Of a stretch of DNA of 35,626 nucleotides, positions 11,149-22,130 are shown piece by piece. Position numbers and translations under genes: made by a program. Every line of letters begins with the position of its first letter. Positions within the stretch are counted from its first letter, which is position 1. Origin of the DNA: Collodictyon triciliatum (lineage: Eukaryota; CRuMs); the NCBI GenBank assembly GCA_043381765.1, contig JBHJMP010000236.1:1-35626 (forward strand), written 5' to 3'. The notes beneath the pieces are model-generated. The model ran no database searches. It was not told the DNA's origin and worked only from the letters and a program-made list of their open reading frames with translations.

Positions 11149-13839
11149 ATGGAAATTCACGATCTTGAGCTTGACTACGAAAACCCTGGCCCGCAGCAAG
11201 TCCAAGAACGATCAACTAGCCATCACCCCTCGTCAAACACCGGGCTGTCAATTAAATGCGAAGTTTCTGTACCAGAGCAGCAGGAGGTCTTCGTTGAACC
11301 TGTTTTTCATGGCGACTTGCCTGAGCCCCAAGGATATGGCCTGAACATGCCAACTCATGAGGCTCCAACTCCAAAGCACCGCCGTGTTGTATTATTCACA
11401 GACTGCGATATGTACCTCCCGGTCGATCCCTCGGACACCATTGGTGGATATCTTCTCGGAAAACCTGTACTAGACTTTTTAACTTCATCGAAAGGAATGA
11501 AAGTTACAACGATGCTTGGGGCCTCGTTTCTTTTGTTTTTTGCTCTGCTGGCCGTTGTGAAACGTGCTGGGAGGTTGGATGACTATCAAAAATACTTTAT
11601 CGTTTTTTCTATCTTCCCTGTATGTTTTCCACTAGTCGGGGTTCTGCTTCAAATGCGATATATTTTCTTATTGACCTTCTCTCACTTTGAAACAATGTTT
11701 TTACTTCTTAACGGGACTTTGGCTGGTCTTACATACAGCTCCTTGGGTAAATATGAGTCGCTTGTGCCTTGCCTGACAATAATTTTTTTCGTAAGCGCCA
11801 CGCATTTGCTTTTTATGGACTCATGGATTATGAGATTCTCTATTGTTCATAGGAACATCATCTCCTTATTGGGCACCAAAACTAACGAAGTTGATTCAAA
11901 GATATTGCAAAGAGGCTCTGCTGATCATAAAAACCAAGCAGAGTTGTCAATTGTCCCGGTGGGCGAAAACACTAAATCTACAAAGAGCCACTTAATGAAT
12001 CAGCTCCGCCAAACATTAAGGCCGAGCGAAAGCTTCAGATCTCTTGTATTGAAAAATTCTTCATCTCTTGAATATGAATCTGATGCTCAGCTTAATCCTG
12101 CTACTTGCTTGATGAACGTATTCAACTTGTACTCCAGCTTGCTCGCATCTAGTGTAGTTACAGAATCGGGCATAATCCCACAAATAAGTCATTTTATGAA
12201 CAAAAGATGGAAATTGATTACGATTCTAGGATGGAAAACTATCTTCAGCAGCTTTGGTGCACTCGCTTTGTTTTTTTTCTTTTTTCTAGATATATCCATG
12301 TCAAATATTTCATCTCTCCAAAACCATAGAATTCCTCTCATCAAGGGGTATATCTCCACATATACAATTTTTAAATTAACGTGTGCCAATGTTATTATAT
12401 TTTGTATCCGAAGGATATTTCTGACCATCGCATACCCTTTGAAAGTGGTGTGCATCAGTAGGAAATTAAGAAGAATACCACTCACAGAGTTCCTTTTAGA
12501 ACTCTCAAAGTCAGAAAAAAAGAAAGCTGCCATAGAGAAACTAAAAGAATACTTATTAAGCAATCCTCCTCCAACTAATCACGGAAAGACCAACATCTTG
12601 CATCGAATCCCCCAAACTACCCATGAACTTATTCTTTGCAAAAGAGAAAAGAAATGCCTAAAACTGGGCTTGAGTTCGCAACCACCAGAGCAACTTCCAC
12701 CAATTGCTCTGAAACCAGTAAACAGATTTCTAGATGTAGATAAACTCTTTGTTCAGAGACAAGGCCTAAAATTAGTTGAAGTCTCTCAATGTTCGACCCA
12801 AAAAACAAAGAAGGAAGTTCTGGACAAAAAAACTGTCATATTTACCACACCAATAAATCAATCATTCGTATTGGACTACGAAGATTGTCTCCTAGACATT
12901 TTCCTGAAAAAAAAAACCTCTCGGCTCATAGCAAAACAGTCCAGGAAAGTTGTTCGCTTCACCGATTTCATACCCATAACATTCATGGTGCTGGCCCTTA
13001 TTCATTTTTGCTCGTCCAGCTCTGTCCTAGAAGACCTCGCTAGTATATTCTCCCTATTGGCATCTGTTCAGCGGATTATTTTCATGCTTTTGTTTTCGAG
13101 AAGTGCTCTGTGGAATTCGTTGAAAACGTTCGAGAGTTTTTACTGCATAACAAATGTCTTATTGTTTGGAATAGTGCTTGGGACCTACATACCCGACACC
13201 AAGTATAGCAAACTGGTTGTCTTTTTTGCAACATTTGGTACCTTAACAACACTCTTCGCTGATTCTTACCCCATACCATTTGGTCAGTTTGATGCCCTCC
13301 TACACAGAGAGTTCGAAGCCATCATATGTAAAGACAAACTTGCGGAAGATGACGCGGCTGTCTTGTCTTCGATTGTAGATATGAGTAACTTGATATGTGC
13401 CTTTGAGACAAACTCTGAATTTCCTTGCACCGAGGACTGGGAATCGTGTGAAAAAGTGGGCGTCCAGTACACTGATAGCTATTCACAAAGAATCCACTGT
13501 TGTGGTGTTAACCGAATCCGATATACACGAAGGCTGTTTTCGATTGTTTCCTATTCAGTCTTTGTGTCCATCCTCTTCCCAATCATCTGGGCGGTGATTT
13601 TTATTGTTGCTGTCTCCAACGATTGGATTCAAAATGCACGCCCAATCAGCATACATACGTCCCTGGGCAACTGGGAGACCAAAAGCATGCTCTGCACCTT
13701 TTGTTTTAACATTATTGTTGTGCTGAGTAGGAGATTGTGGAGCATTACAAAAGATCCGATGAGGAGTCTGGGATTCGACCGCCGCGTTATCAAGATGCCA
13801 TATGTTAATGCCTTTGATCAATATCACTCGCTGGCGTGA
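11149..13839 (+). CDS. Intronless multi-pass membrane protein with two related halves, family unknown
   Basis: A single uninterrupted frame of 896 residues, in a window where the other well-resolved large genes are split into many exons. Residues 1-110 are hydrophilic with no signal peptide. I count about 12 hydrophobic segments: near 119-137, 150-168, 171-195, 205-225, 358-382 and 405-430, then 607-625, 630-650, 662-680, 685-703, 805-830 and 848-862. Residues 430-598 form a basic/polar central loop. The two halves share motifs in the same order: RRVVLFTD (78) with RKVVRFTD (599), FETMFLLLN (180) with FESFYCITN (661), KYESLV (201) with KYSKLV (685), LFMDS with LFADS, and TCANVIIFCIRR (411) with a matching T/C-x-F/N-I-I...RR segment near 850. 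This suggests an internal duplication. Function is unknown; transporter or channel folds are often pseudo-symmetric, but nothing here identifies a substrate. Confidence 0.85.
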   Translation: MEIHDLELDYENPGPQQVQERSTSHHPSSNTGLSIKCEVSVPEQQEVFVEPVFHGDLPEPQGYGLNMPTHEAPTPKHRRVVLFTDCDMYLPVDPSDTIGGYLLGKPVLDFLTSSKGMKVTTMLGASFLLFFALLAVVKRAGRLDDYQKYFIVFSIFPVCFPLVGVLLQMRYIFLLTFSHFETMFLLLNGTLAGLTYSSLGKYESLVPCLTIIFFVSATHLLFMDSWIMRFSIVHRNIISLLGTKTNEVDSKILQRGSADHKNQAELSIVPVGENTKSTKSHLMNQLRQTLRPSESFRSLVLKNSSSLEYESDAQLNPATCLMNVFNLYSSLLASSVVTESGIIPQISHFMNKRWKLITILGWKTIFSSFGALALFFFFFLDISMSNISSLQNHRIPLIKGYISTYTIFKLTCANVIIFCIRRIFLTIAYPLKVVCISRKLRRIPLTEFLLELSKSEKKKAAIEKLKEYLLSNPPPTNHGKTNILHRIPQTTHELILCKREKKCLKLGLSSQPPEQLPPIALKPVNRFLDVDKLFVQRQGLKLVEVSQCSTQKTKKEVLDKKTVIFTTPINQSFVLDYEDCLLDIFLKKKTSRLIAKQSRKVVRFTDFIPITFMVLALIHFCSSSSVLEDLASIFSLLASVQRIIFMLLFSRSALWNSLKTFESFYCITNVLLFGIVLGTYIPDTKYSKLVVFFATFGTLTTLFADSYPIPFGQFDALLHREFEAIICKDKLAEDDAAVLSSIVDMSNLICAFETNSEFPCTEDWESCEKVGVQYTDSYSQRIHCCGVNRIRYTRRLFSIVSYSVFVSILFPIIWAVIFIVAVSNDWIQNARPISIHTSLGNWETKSMLCTFCFNIIVVLSRRLWSITKDPMRSLGFDRRVIKMPYVNAFDQYHSLA

Positions 13840-14295
13840 GCACTCAGCCGCAAAACTGCCGTGATATCAGGATTGGTGGTGGTTCGGTGTATGCTTCTTC
13901 CGCCCTTGTGTACTTTTTCTTGTGTGTCTTTCGCCGAAGTGTAAGAAAATCGTCGCCGGAAAAAATAAAATAAAACAAAAACAAGCAAACAAAGAAAAAC
14001 AAACAAACAAACAAAAAACAAACAAACAAACAAACAAACAAACAAAAAACAAACAAACAAAAAACAAACAAACAAAAAACAAACAAACAAAAAACAAACA
14101 AACAAAAAACAAAAAAAAGAAAAAAAGAAAACAAAAGAAAACAAACAGTTCAAGTATGGCTTCCTGTTTGTCAAACTCGCCCGCTTCCAAACGATGGGAC
14201 TGAAGGACCAACGACCCAGGATTCTAGTGGGGTTTGATGCTTGCGCCTTCTCACCAACACAGAACATAGGAAACACAACCTGGTACACATGACGA
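13840..14295. repeat. (AAAC)n/(AAACAA)n low-complexity spacer
   Basis: About 13966-14145 is dominated by AAAC and AAACAA units; the rest is short unique sequence on each side. Open frames across it (NKQTNKQT on plus, FVCLFVCL on minus) are repeat translations, not genes. Confidence 0.9.
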
Positions 14296-15075
14296 ATGCA
14301 GGACAACCACTGGGATAACGACTTTGTCTCTGAGGAGGATTTGTTGGCCTTGGATATGATGTGCCGGCAAGCCGAGCAAACTTGGGGCTCGCAGTTCTCA
14401 CCCAGCACGACAACACAAACGCAAACAACCAACCAAACACAAACACAAACACAAACACAAACGCAAACGCAAACGCAAACGCAAACGCAAACGCAAACGC
14501 AAACGCAAACGCAAACACAAACGCAAACGCAAACACAAACGCAAACGCAAACGCAAACACAAACACAAACACCCGAAGACACCTCTTCCTCCAAGCCAGA
14601 TATTTGGGATGACTTCGACCAGCAACTACTCTGTGAGCACCTGGACGTAGTGGAGGCTGCTCTGAGCCAAGCAAACCAACCACAAAGGACCGAAGAGGCC
14701 CCCAAAATCCACTGCGCCGACCAGAGCCAAACAACACAGCAGCTGAGCCGATGTATCACGCAGCAGCAAACAGCCGAGCGCGTCAGATTGCTTCGGCTTG
14801 CATCCAAGAGTCCACATCCTACCCACCGGATGCCTTTTGCCTCGCCAATCCTCAGCAACCGCCCCACGCGGCTCAAAGTCCATCGCCTTGCTGAAGAGCT
14901 GCAGTCTTCGGAATCGCGTTTAGATAAGGCCCACTACACAGGCTGTTCTGCAGACGCTGCATCCAGTGTGACGCAACAAGTTGGGGCAGATTCATTGCCG
15001 CAGGTGTGGGCAACAAAGGACGGAGTCGGGCGCATTATGGTTGACGTGGACGTGGACCCCACATCGCTTGTGTGA
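14296..15075 (+). CDS. Small acidic/polar protein with a long Gln-Thr repeat, function unknown
   Basis: One exon of 259 residues. The N-terminus is acidic (NDFVSEEDLLALDMMCRQAE), followed by about 50 residues of alternating Gln-Thr from about residue 40 to 92, encoded by a (CAAACG/CAAACA)n array. After the repeat comes another acidic helix (DIWDDFDQQLLCEHLDVVEA), then a Gln/Ser/Thr-rich and basic C-terminus. The two acidic-hydrophobic segments look like short protein-interaction motifs, but I recognise no family. Ordinary composition on both sides of the repeat in the same frame supports a real gene. The opposite-strand open frame of similar length (Val-Cys repeats) is a shadow of the array. 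Confidence 0.6.
   Translation: MQDNHWDNDFVSEEDLLALDMMCRQAEQTWGSQFSPSTTTQTQTTNQTQTQTQTQTQTQTQTQTQTQTQTQTQTQTQTQTQTQTQTQTQTQTPEDTSSSKPDIWDDFDQQLLCEHLDVVEAALSQANQPQRTEEAPKIHCADQSQTTQQLSRCITQQQTAERVRLLRLASKSPHPTHRMPFASPILSNRPTRLKVHRLAEELQSSESRLDKAHYTGCSADAASSVTQQVGADSLPQVWATKDGVGRIMVDVDVDPTSLV
14412..14571 (+). repeat. (CAAACG/CAAACA)n coding microsatellite
   Basis: About 26 hexanucleotide units, with CAAACG in the centre and CAAACA at the edges, encode alternating Gln-Thr. The 6-bp unit keeps the frame whatever the copy number. Confidence 0.95.
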
Positions 15076-15288
15076 ATCCGCGCCTTTTACTCTCTTGTCT
15101 TGTGTGTTTGGTGCTATGGATTCTCCCGCTTCGCATGTGCTCATGGTAGAAAATGAAGCATCAGAAAATAGCATAGGATAAATAAAAGTGTTATTATTGT
15201 TGTGTCACAACTCGAGTGAAGGGTAGGGCCTAGGCGAGCATTAATTTTTTGAGGTGTGACTTTATGTGGTTTCGCTGGGCATTTGATT

Positions 15289-17412
15289 CTATTGCAAGTT
15301 TTTGAACCCAGAGTGTATCGCCGCAATTCCGTTTTGAAGGTTTTCATATCGCACGTGTTGGAAACCTGCCTGTCTACATACGATGAAAGCTTAGATATGG
15401 CGAATTAGGGTTAGGGGATGTGATACTTTATGAATCATCCAGGGCAGTAATCAGGGGAAATATAGAGATGATATTGTGTTCATGAACCAAAATCCTTGGA
15501 TGTTAATAAATAAATAAATAGAAAAATAAATAGAAAAATAAATAGATAAATAAATAAATAAACAGTCAGGAAAAATTGCGCTCTGCCAAATTACCTAATT
15601 ATATAGGCAAATTCCTCTTGGGGTGGAAACTGGCGGATGCTCTCGACCAGGTACTAAAGGAAAAAAAAATTGGGCGCGTATCAAATACAAGACCATACAA
15701 AAAAAAAAAAAAAGAGAAAAGGAATCATATACATTTCTTCATTCTTCTATATATTACAGGGAGGCCAGTCTTTCCGGCGAAATAATGCAGTGCATGCGGT
15801 GAAACATGCTTGAATCCCGGGTTATCATTATTGTTAATATTTAGCTCGCTGTGATATTCACAAAGAGTACCTGATATGGTTGGGAGTCTCCCGTAATCAT
15901 CTGCCCCATGGGCGGAATCACATTGAATGAATAGGTGTCATATAAAACGCGAAGAACAGGATTCTCCACACGACTAAACTCGAGGCAAAGAAAACGACCA
16001 CCTTGATAGAAATCGTGAGCGCAATTATTGCTTTTCAAAATATTTGTTATTGGCGGATCTTGAACTCCATCTCAATTGCTTTGTATTCGGGACCAAGAGC
16101 GTATCAATATAATCAGAAAGATAACAGTTGTCCTGTTAGCACTACAAAGAATATATCATTTTCTTTCAAGGTTGGCAGCTTCCGAGCTTTAAATGGATGC
16201 CAGAAGCATGGATGTCTGGGGTGTGGCGCGCGCTTACCTGGCTTGAGGACACGGTAGGCTTCACGACAGACTTGGTCTACGTGTGTGCAGTTACGGATTC
16301 CAAAGGCGATGGTGAAACTATCCACGGAGTTGGTTTCAAATGGAAGATTCTCGGCATCCCCTTGGATCCAGTCCAGTTCGACATCTGTGGGATAAAGGAA
16401 CCGAGTCTTATGACAACAGGCAACAAACAGAGTCCAACTATTCTCTCCATTTCGATTGTATTTGATGCTTGCTGAGGCTAAGGAAATTTGACTATGGTTG
16501 AGGGTGGTTACTTGAGCTTGGATTGTTAGCAAACTCCTCGTGCAATGACCTCTCCTTCCCAACTGCAAGCATCGATGCGTTTATATCAAAGACAATAATC
16601 TTGCTCCTGGTGCAAAATGTCACGGGTTCACTTATTTTCAGTGATTCTATTTGAAATTGATGTGTCCTTTTCCAACTCACTCAAAAAAAAAAAAAAAACA
16701 CCTTTAAGTTCAAAGCCATCAATATCAGTGAAGAGCAATGACACATAAATATAAAGGTTACTTCAGACCAGGGAATCCATCCTTCTTTTCTAAAAGCTTT
16801 CTTGCGATGCGGAATGAGATATCTCCTATTTAGCGATGAATTCAAAAAATTTCACGAACAGATAAGAGCATTGAGTCAGGAAAATATAGATAAATAAACG
16901 TCAAACCAGTTCCTCCGGCAGCATCAACGTGCACTGTACCAGGAATTGGATTCAACTTGGACACAAAGTAGTCCTACAAAGAATTCATGTGCTCTGATTA
17001 AAATTAAAGTAAGTTTAATTAGAGTTTGGACTATTAAAAATAAGAAGGCAAAGAATTGTTCGACATATCTAAAGAAATAATATGCTAACTCTGTGCTTGG
17101 AATCGAATGAAAGAATTAGGAAACAAACACTATGTATGAAAATAAAAAAAAAGAAGGCATGATAAGTAATGCGCATGAGAACGATATGTCATGTTAAACA
17201 AATATAATCTTTTGCATCTGAATAGCGTGCCATCATAGAGAAAAATAAAACCAAACGATGTGGAGACATTAACATACTTGAAAGATCAGAAAGGAGGCAC
17301 TCGTATTATTTTATTATTTATTTTTTTGGATATATTGGTGCTATACGCCCAAGCAATTTTTATTATTATCGAGAATTCGCATGTAATGATGTTGCTGAGA
17401 ATACCTTCCACA
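15289..17412 (-). CDS. COQ5: COQ5, ubiquinone biosynthesis C-methyltransferase, 5' end in gap
   Basis: Minus-strand exons: 17412-17405 (only the end, reading LWK or similar), 16973-16907, 16825-16762, 16606-16512, 16384-16238, 16001-15871, 15653-15595 and 15373-15289 (TAG). All phases join. Known role: SAM-dependent methylation of the quinone ring in mitochondrial coenzyme Q synthesis. Visible signatures: [12 protein letters not shown], the SAM-binding motif [13 protein letters not shown], the acidic strand [58 protein letters not shown] and the family ending IAAIHSGFK. The N-terminal part, including any mitochondrial targeting peptide, is in the gap at 17413-17813. The gene converges on the Gln-Thr protein, whose stop lies 213 bp away. 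Confidence 0.95.
15502..15562. repeat. (AAAT)n / (AAATAG)n repeat in a COQ5 intron
   Basis: AT-rich tetranucleotide copies with interspersed TAG lie in the last COQ5 intron. Confidence 0.85.
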
Positions 17413-17813
17413 NNNNNNNNNNNNNNNNNNNNNNNNNNNNNNNNNNNNNNNNNNNNNNNNNNNNNNNNNNNNNNNNNNNNNNNNNNNNNNNNNNNNNNNN
17501 NNNNNNNNNNNNNNNNNNNNNNNNNNNNNNNNNNNNNNNNNNNNNNNNNNNNNNNNNNNNNNNNNNNNNNNNNNNNNNNNNNNNNNNNNNNNNNNNNNNN
17601 NNNNNNNNNNNNNNNNNNNNNNNNNNNNNNNNNNNNNNNNNNNNNNNNNNNNNNNNNNNNNNNNNNNNNNNNNNNNNNNNNNNNNNNNNNNNNNNNNNNN
17701 NNNNNNNNNNNNNNNNNNNNNNNNNNNNNNNNNNNNNNNNNNNNNNNNNNNNNNNNNNNNNNNNNNNNNNNNNNNNNNNNNNNNNNNNNNNNNNNNNNNN
17801 NNNNNNNNNNNNN
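17413..17813. other. Assembly gap, 401 N
   Basis: The left flank ends in a COQ5 exon and the right flank is a dynein-2 exon; both genes are on the minus strand. The gap would have to hold the dynein C-terminus (about 430 codons in the family) plus the COQ5 N-terminus and promoter, which is impossible in 401 bases. Confidence 0.99.
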
Positions 17814-20800
17814 TGCGGGGTCTTCTGCGAGGTGAATATATTCTGGTGGAGAACAAAATTTATTTTGTCATTATGATAGAATTTCAAGCATATAAAAGGA
17901 GTTATATGAGAACGATTCTTATGCTTTCGTATCTATAAGATTACATCAATGACGTCATATGCAACGCGAAGATCAGCGGTTGAAAACTCGTAAAACTTGA
18001 CCCATCCTTGAGGAATATAAACACGACGTTCTTGGAGAATCGCATGCAGCCATGCGAGAACAAATAATGCCTATGGATTGTTTCGATATATTGTCAAAAC
18101 CAGCATAATTTTTCTTAATTCATGCTCATTTATACGATTAGATATGGAAACCTGAGCACGGAAGGAAATATTTCCTTGTGTNNNNNNNNNNNNNNNNNNN
18201 NNNNNNNNNNNNNNNNNNNNNNNNNNNNNNNNNNNNNNNNNNNNNNNNNNNNNNNNNNNNNNNNNNNNNNNNNNNNNNNNNNNNNNNNNNNNNNNNNNNN
18301 NNNNNNNNNNNNNNNNNNNNNNNNNNNNNNNNNNNNNNNNNNNNNNNNNNNNNNNNNNNNNNNNNNNNNNNNNNNNNNNNNNNNNNNNNNNNNNNNNNNN
18401 NNNNNNNNNNNNNNNNNNNNNNNNNNNNNNNNNNNNNNNNNNNNNNNNNNNNNNNNNNNNNNNNNNNNNNNNNNNNNNNNNNNNNNNNNNNNNNNNNNNN
18501 NNNNNNNNNNNNNNNNNNNNNNNNNNNNNNNNNNNNNNNNNNNNNNNNNNNNNNNNNNNNNNNNNNNNNNNNNNNNNNNNNNNNNNNNNNNNNNNNNNNN
18601 NNNNNNNNNNNNNNNNNNNNNNNNNNNNNNNNNNNNNNNNNNNNNNNNNNNNNNNNNNNNNNNNNNNNNNNNNNNNNNNNNNNNNNNNNNNNNNNNNNNN
18701 NNNNNNNNNNNNNNNNNNNNNNNNNNNNNNNNNNNNNNNNNNNNNNNNNNNNNNNNNNNNNNNNNNNNNNNNNNNNNNNNNNNNNNNNNNNNNNNNNNNT
18801 TAAAATCATCATTCCAACCTTGTTTGCGAGGTCCTGCAGTTCTACTGTCGGGTCTGTGCCAGGAGATATAATAAACAGGACAGGCTCGATATTTGATGTT
18901 TCTTGCAATGCAATGCTCTCCAAATTGAATCCAACGGGAGCGAGGGATTGTAACTCCAGCATGGAAATAGCATACGCAGTAACTGAGAGCAAAAGATAGA
19001 AAATGATGGTATTTTGATGTGCATTCCTTTTACATGAAGACTGGACATAGTAAATGTAGCACATTCCAAATTATATAAATAAAAAAATATAACGAGTTGT
19101 CACATAAGTTCAGCTCATTACTTGCACTTTCCAAACGGTCTGGGCGGAATGTTTGCACGACAAGAACTTTCTGGAAAGGTCTTTATATATCACAATATAT
19201 ATATTAGTGTAAACGTATGAATAGAGTACATCATGCTAGGCAGAATACAATATATATATCATAGTGAGAATGTTTATTGCCTTTTTTTAAAATAAGAAAA
19301 ATAGTTACGATATGCTCCGACTAAGTTTGCTCGGAAATTCGACTTCACATTGAGGGCTCTTCGCCCATTTACCCCACATTTCAGCATCTCCAAATTTCAT
19401 CTCAGAAAAAACAGCAGGGAAAGTTGCCTAAAGAAGAAACAAACAAACATTACAGGGACATAAACTTCGTAATACATATACAACGGGGAAGGGTTTTCTT
19501 TACTTTTCATATCTATAACCGACTTGGATATTAAATGCATCATTGGAAATGGGATATTAGAAGTCTCATCTAAATACTACATACAGCAAAGAGGGTTATC
19601 ATAGGTTTGCGGTCGACTGAAGACCACGAAGGTATACTTGCACTTGAAGAACCTTCCAGTCCCTGAACAACTTGGCCAGTGAAGAACTCCCTATGTGTAT
19701 GTATGTGTTGTCAATACAATTCACCATGATAATTATCTGGAGCTAAAGGCTCAGATATTCAAGTACCCCAAATATTATTCGAATTTCATAGGAAATGTAT
19801 TGCTACCATTCATTCGACTGAAACGTTTCCCTGAATAACTTGTGAATCATGTGTAGTGCAAAGGTTGCCCGGTCAGCTTTGAAAATCGACCGAGATACAT
19901 ATCTAAAATTTGATAAAGGAAAAAAAAAAAAAGAAGAAAAAAAGAAGAGGAAGGTGCATGAGTGATATAGCTAAATGAAGAATAAATATTCGATCAACTT
20001 CAATATATTCATCAATTGTTTTAGATGGGTAATATCCTGTAATAGACGATTGAGGGGGGTGACAGACTGATAAACTAGATTTCGGAGCTTCTTGATTAAC
20101 GCATTCAGTCTGTCATCCACTTTGGTATATTGCTCGTTCGATGAAAGACTCTATTTTCAACCAAGCGTTGGCATCAATTTAGAGTCAGGCAATCAATGCG
20201 TGATAAATTTGTCATTGTTTCGAATAGTAGACAATTCGTATTTAAAGAGTTTACTTCCTTGAAGAGCTTCAAGTATGATGGCAAGCTAAACTGGTACATG
20301 TGATTGACTTTCTTCAAGTCGCGTATCAAAAGGTATAAATCGCTTGCCATCTTTGCAAATTTTCTATATTTTTTTTAACTTGAGGATAAAATCGTGAACC
20401 AAAATTAAGGATATAGTTACAAATACACAAATTCGCGACGTGGGCGATGCAAGAGAGATTAAATCAAGATTCATACCGATAGGTCTCTCGCTCTTGGTCG
20501 AGAGTGGCCTGGGTAGCTTTGGAATTCTCCAGGGCGTCGGCGATAGTAGAGCTCTTCTCTTTTGTCTCATTCAGTCGCTTAAGTAGAGACTCGTTCTTCA
20601 GAATGTTACCTGGTCAAGGCCAACATCTTGAAGAAAAATCGAGAGAAAATGGAGAGACAATAAATATTATTTTTTTCAGGATATATCGCCTTCGCTGGTC
20701 GCAAGTTCCTGGAGGAGAGATTTCTCGAGTTCAGACAGCTGAATTTTGAGCTCTTCCTCTTTAGCTAACAGCTCGCTCTTTGTCTTTTCTAACTCTGGTT

Positions 20801-22078
20801 TCTCACTCTGAATTGTCCTAGTTTGCGAAAAGATAAGAAATCCTTTTCACATTTAAATCATGCCAAAACAAACTAAAAAAAAAATACAAAAAGAAGACAT
20901 ATTATGTAGACCACATACAATCCTAGAAGCTGTCCCTCAAGTCCGGATCGAGTGACCGAGAAATTGATTTCAGTGATGATTGGCGATGCATCCTGATAGA
21001 ATATAGGAAGCAAATAACACATCAGAGAATACACATACTATTTTAAAATTATGGAACATGTTATTATTTGCCAGTGTAGTTTTGTTTGCATTTCATATGA
21101 AACATACAGGTGGAATATGAGGAGTCGGATTTCTAGTCACGAGATACAGTTGGAACTTGTCGTTATAGTCGATTGTTTTATCGCCAATTTGAACAACCAA
21201 GCGTGATCCCTATACTCGCCAATATGATTTTAAATATTCGAACTATGCATGCACGCCATTTACAATGAAAAGCATATACAAACGAACCGATTGGTTAAAA
21301 TCCTTTCTGATTAGGGGATACAGCAAGGGCTCAACACGATCAACTTCGCGGATGATGAGCGTTTTGCCAAATCTGACTGCAAGCTCAAGACTGTTCAGAA
21401 ACTTGGGGTCAGCAGGATTTGTGACCTCAACTGCGAGCTTTTTTGCCTAAAATGGGCGAGAATAAAGGTAAAATAAGAATGAAAATATTGGCGTTCAGAG
21501 CGAAATACAATCAATTCTCACAGTCAGATTTGCCTTCAGCCATTCAGCAGCTTGGGTTGTCGGGTCAATGATGAAAGGAACTCTGAGTGTGTCTCGGATG
21601 ACGATGGCGTTCTCGACGGAGAGGTTATCAGCAGGCAGTCCTTTATTTCCCCGGAAAAAATCACAAATTTATCAATCACTTATGTCATTAGTAACAATAT
21701 TTTGATTATTCGATAATAAAACTGCGCAAACAGATAATTGGGTTTTGTTTATTACAAAAGTAAAAAAAAAAAAAAAAAAATTGATGGAAACCTTCAGCTT
21801 TCCAAATCAGAGTTTCACTTTCTGTCGAAGTAAAGGAACGGAAGTCAAATTCATCAATGGCGCAAATTCTATGAAATCAGAAATGTTATCAGACAAAGAA
21901 TTGAGACACAGCTGTAACTTATTGGGTGGAGATTTTGAAAATGGAGTATGTTACTTTTTGAATTGAGTCATTAGGTTTGCTCGGACATCCTCAGGGAAGC
22001 GTGCTAGGTAAGTGACAAATGCAGCTGCCAACATAGAGTGATTTGGCATGTTGTCCAAGCTCGCATTCAATTGTTTTG
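17814..22078 (-). CDS. DYNC2H1: Cytoplasmic dynein-2 (IFT) heavy chain, C-terminal-region fragment
   Basis: Minus-strand exons: 22078-21955, 21868-21792, 21640-21522, 21446-21288, 21209-21108, 20992-20919, 20817-20685, 20604-20477, 20363-20255, 20150-20068, 19902-19807, 19690-19585, 19427 to about 19309, 19170-19122, 18982-18819, gap, 18181-18152, 18070-17945 and 17842-17814. Known role: retrograde intraflagellar transport motor. The fragment starts in the stalk-return coiled coil and covers AAA5 ([74 protein letters not shown]), its coiled extension, AAA6 ([40 protein letters not shown]) and the start of the C-terminal domain ([20 protein letters not shown]). These match dynein-2 rather than dynein-1 or axonemal chains. 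AAA1-AAA4 and the microtubule-binding domain are absent from the window. The internal gap at 18182-18799 is of the right size for the missing AAA6 part. Confidence 0.93.
18182..18799. other. Assembly gap, 618 N, inside the dynein-2 gene
   Basis: About 125 codons of AAA6 are missing between ELQDLANK and the exon ending FRAQ. With one or two introns this fits the gap length, so this gap looks well estimated. Confidence 0.99.
20605..20684 (-). other. Candidate U12-type (minor spliceosome) AT-AC intron in the dynein-2 gene
   Basis: No suitable GT donor is present after the AAA5 coiled-coil exon ending ELATSEGD. The intron begins ATATCCTG (20684 downward), close to the U12 donor consensus ATATCCTT. 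Near its 3' end is GGCCTTGAC, close to the U12 branch consensus TTCCTTRAC, with the branch A 10 nt from a terminal AC. Removing these 80 bp as AT..AC joins SEGD to ILKNESLL in phase 0, exactly where the family continues. The alternative is a GC-AG intron (20690 to 20610) giving SEGN-ILKN, but its donor context (AAG|GCGATA) is poor. Confidence 0.6.
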
Positions 22079-22130
22079 CTTGGAGGTCCCATCTTTATGA
22101 AAATATGATCGAAGATAACAACAACAACAA

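Noticed and set aside
13824-14876. A minus-strand open frame of 350 codons with Val-Cys and Phe-Leu-Phe repeats
   Set aside because: It is the reverse complement of the Gln-Thr array and the AAAC spacer; the plus strand has ordinary coding sequence on both sides of the array.
15405-15418. Two tandem TTAGGG copies
   Set aside because: Only two units inside a COQ5 intron; too short to call interstitial telomere sequence.
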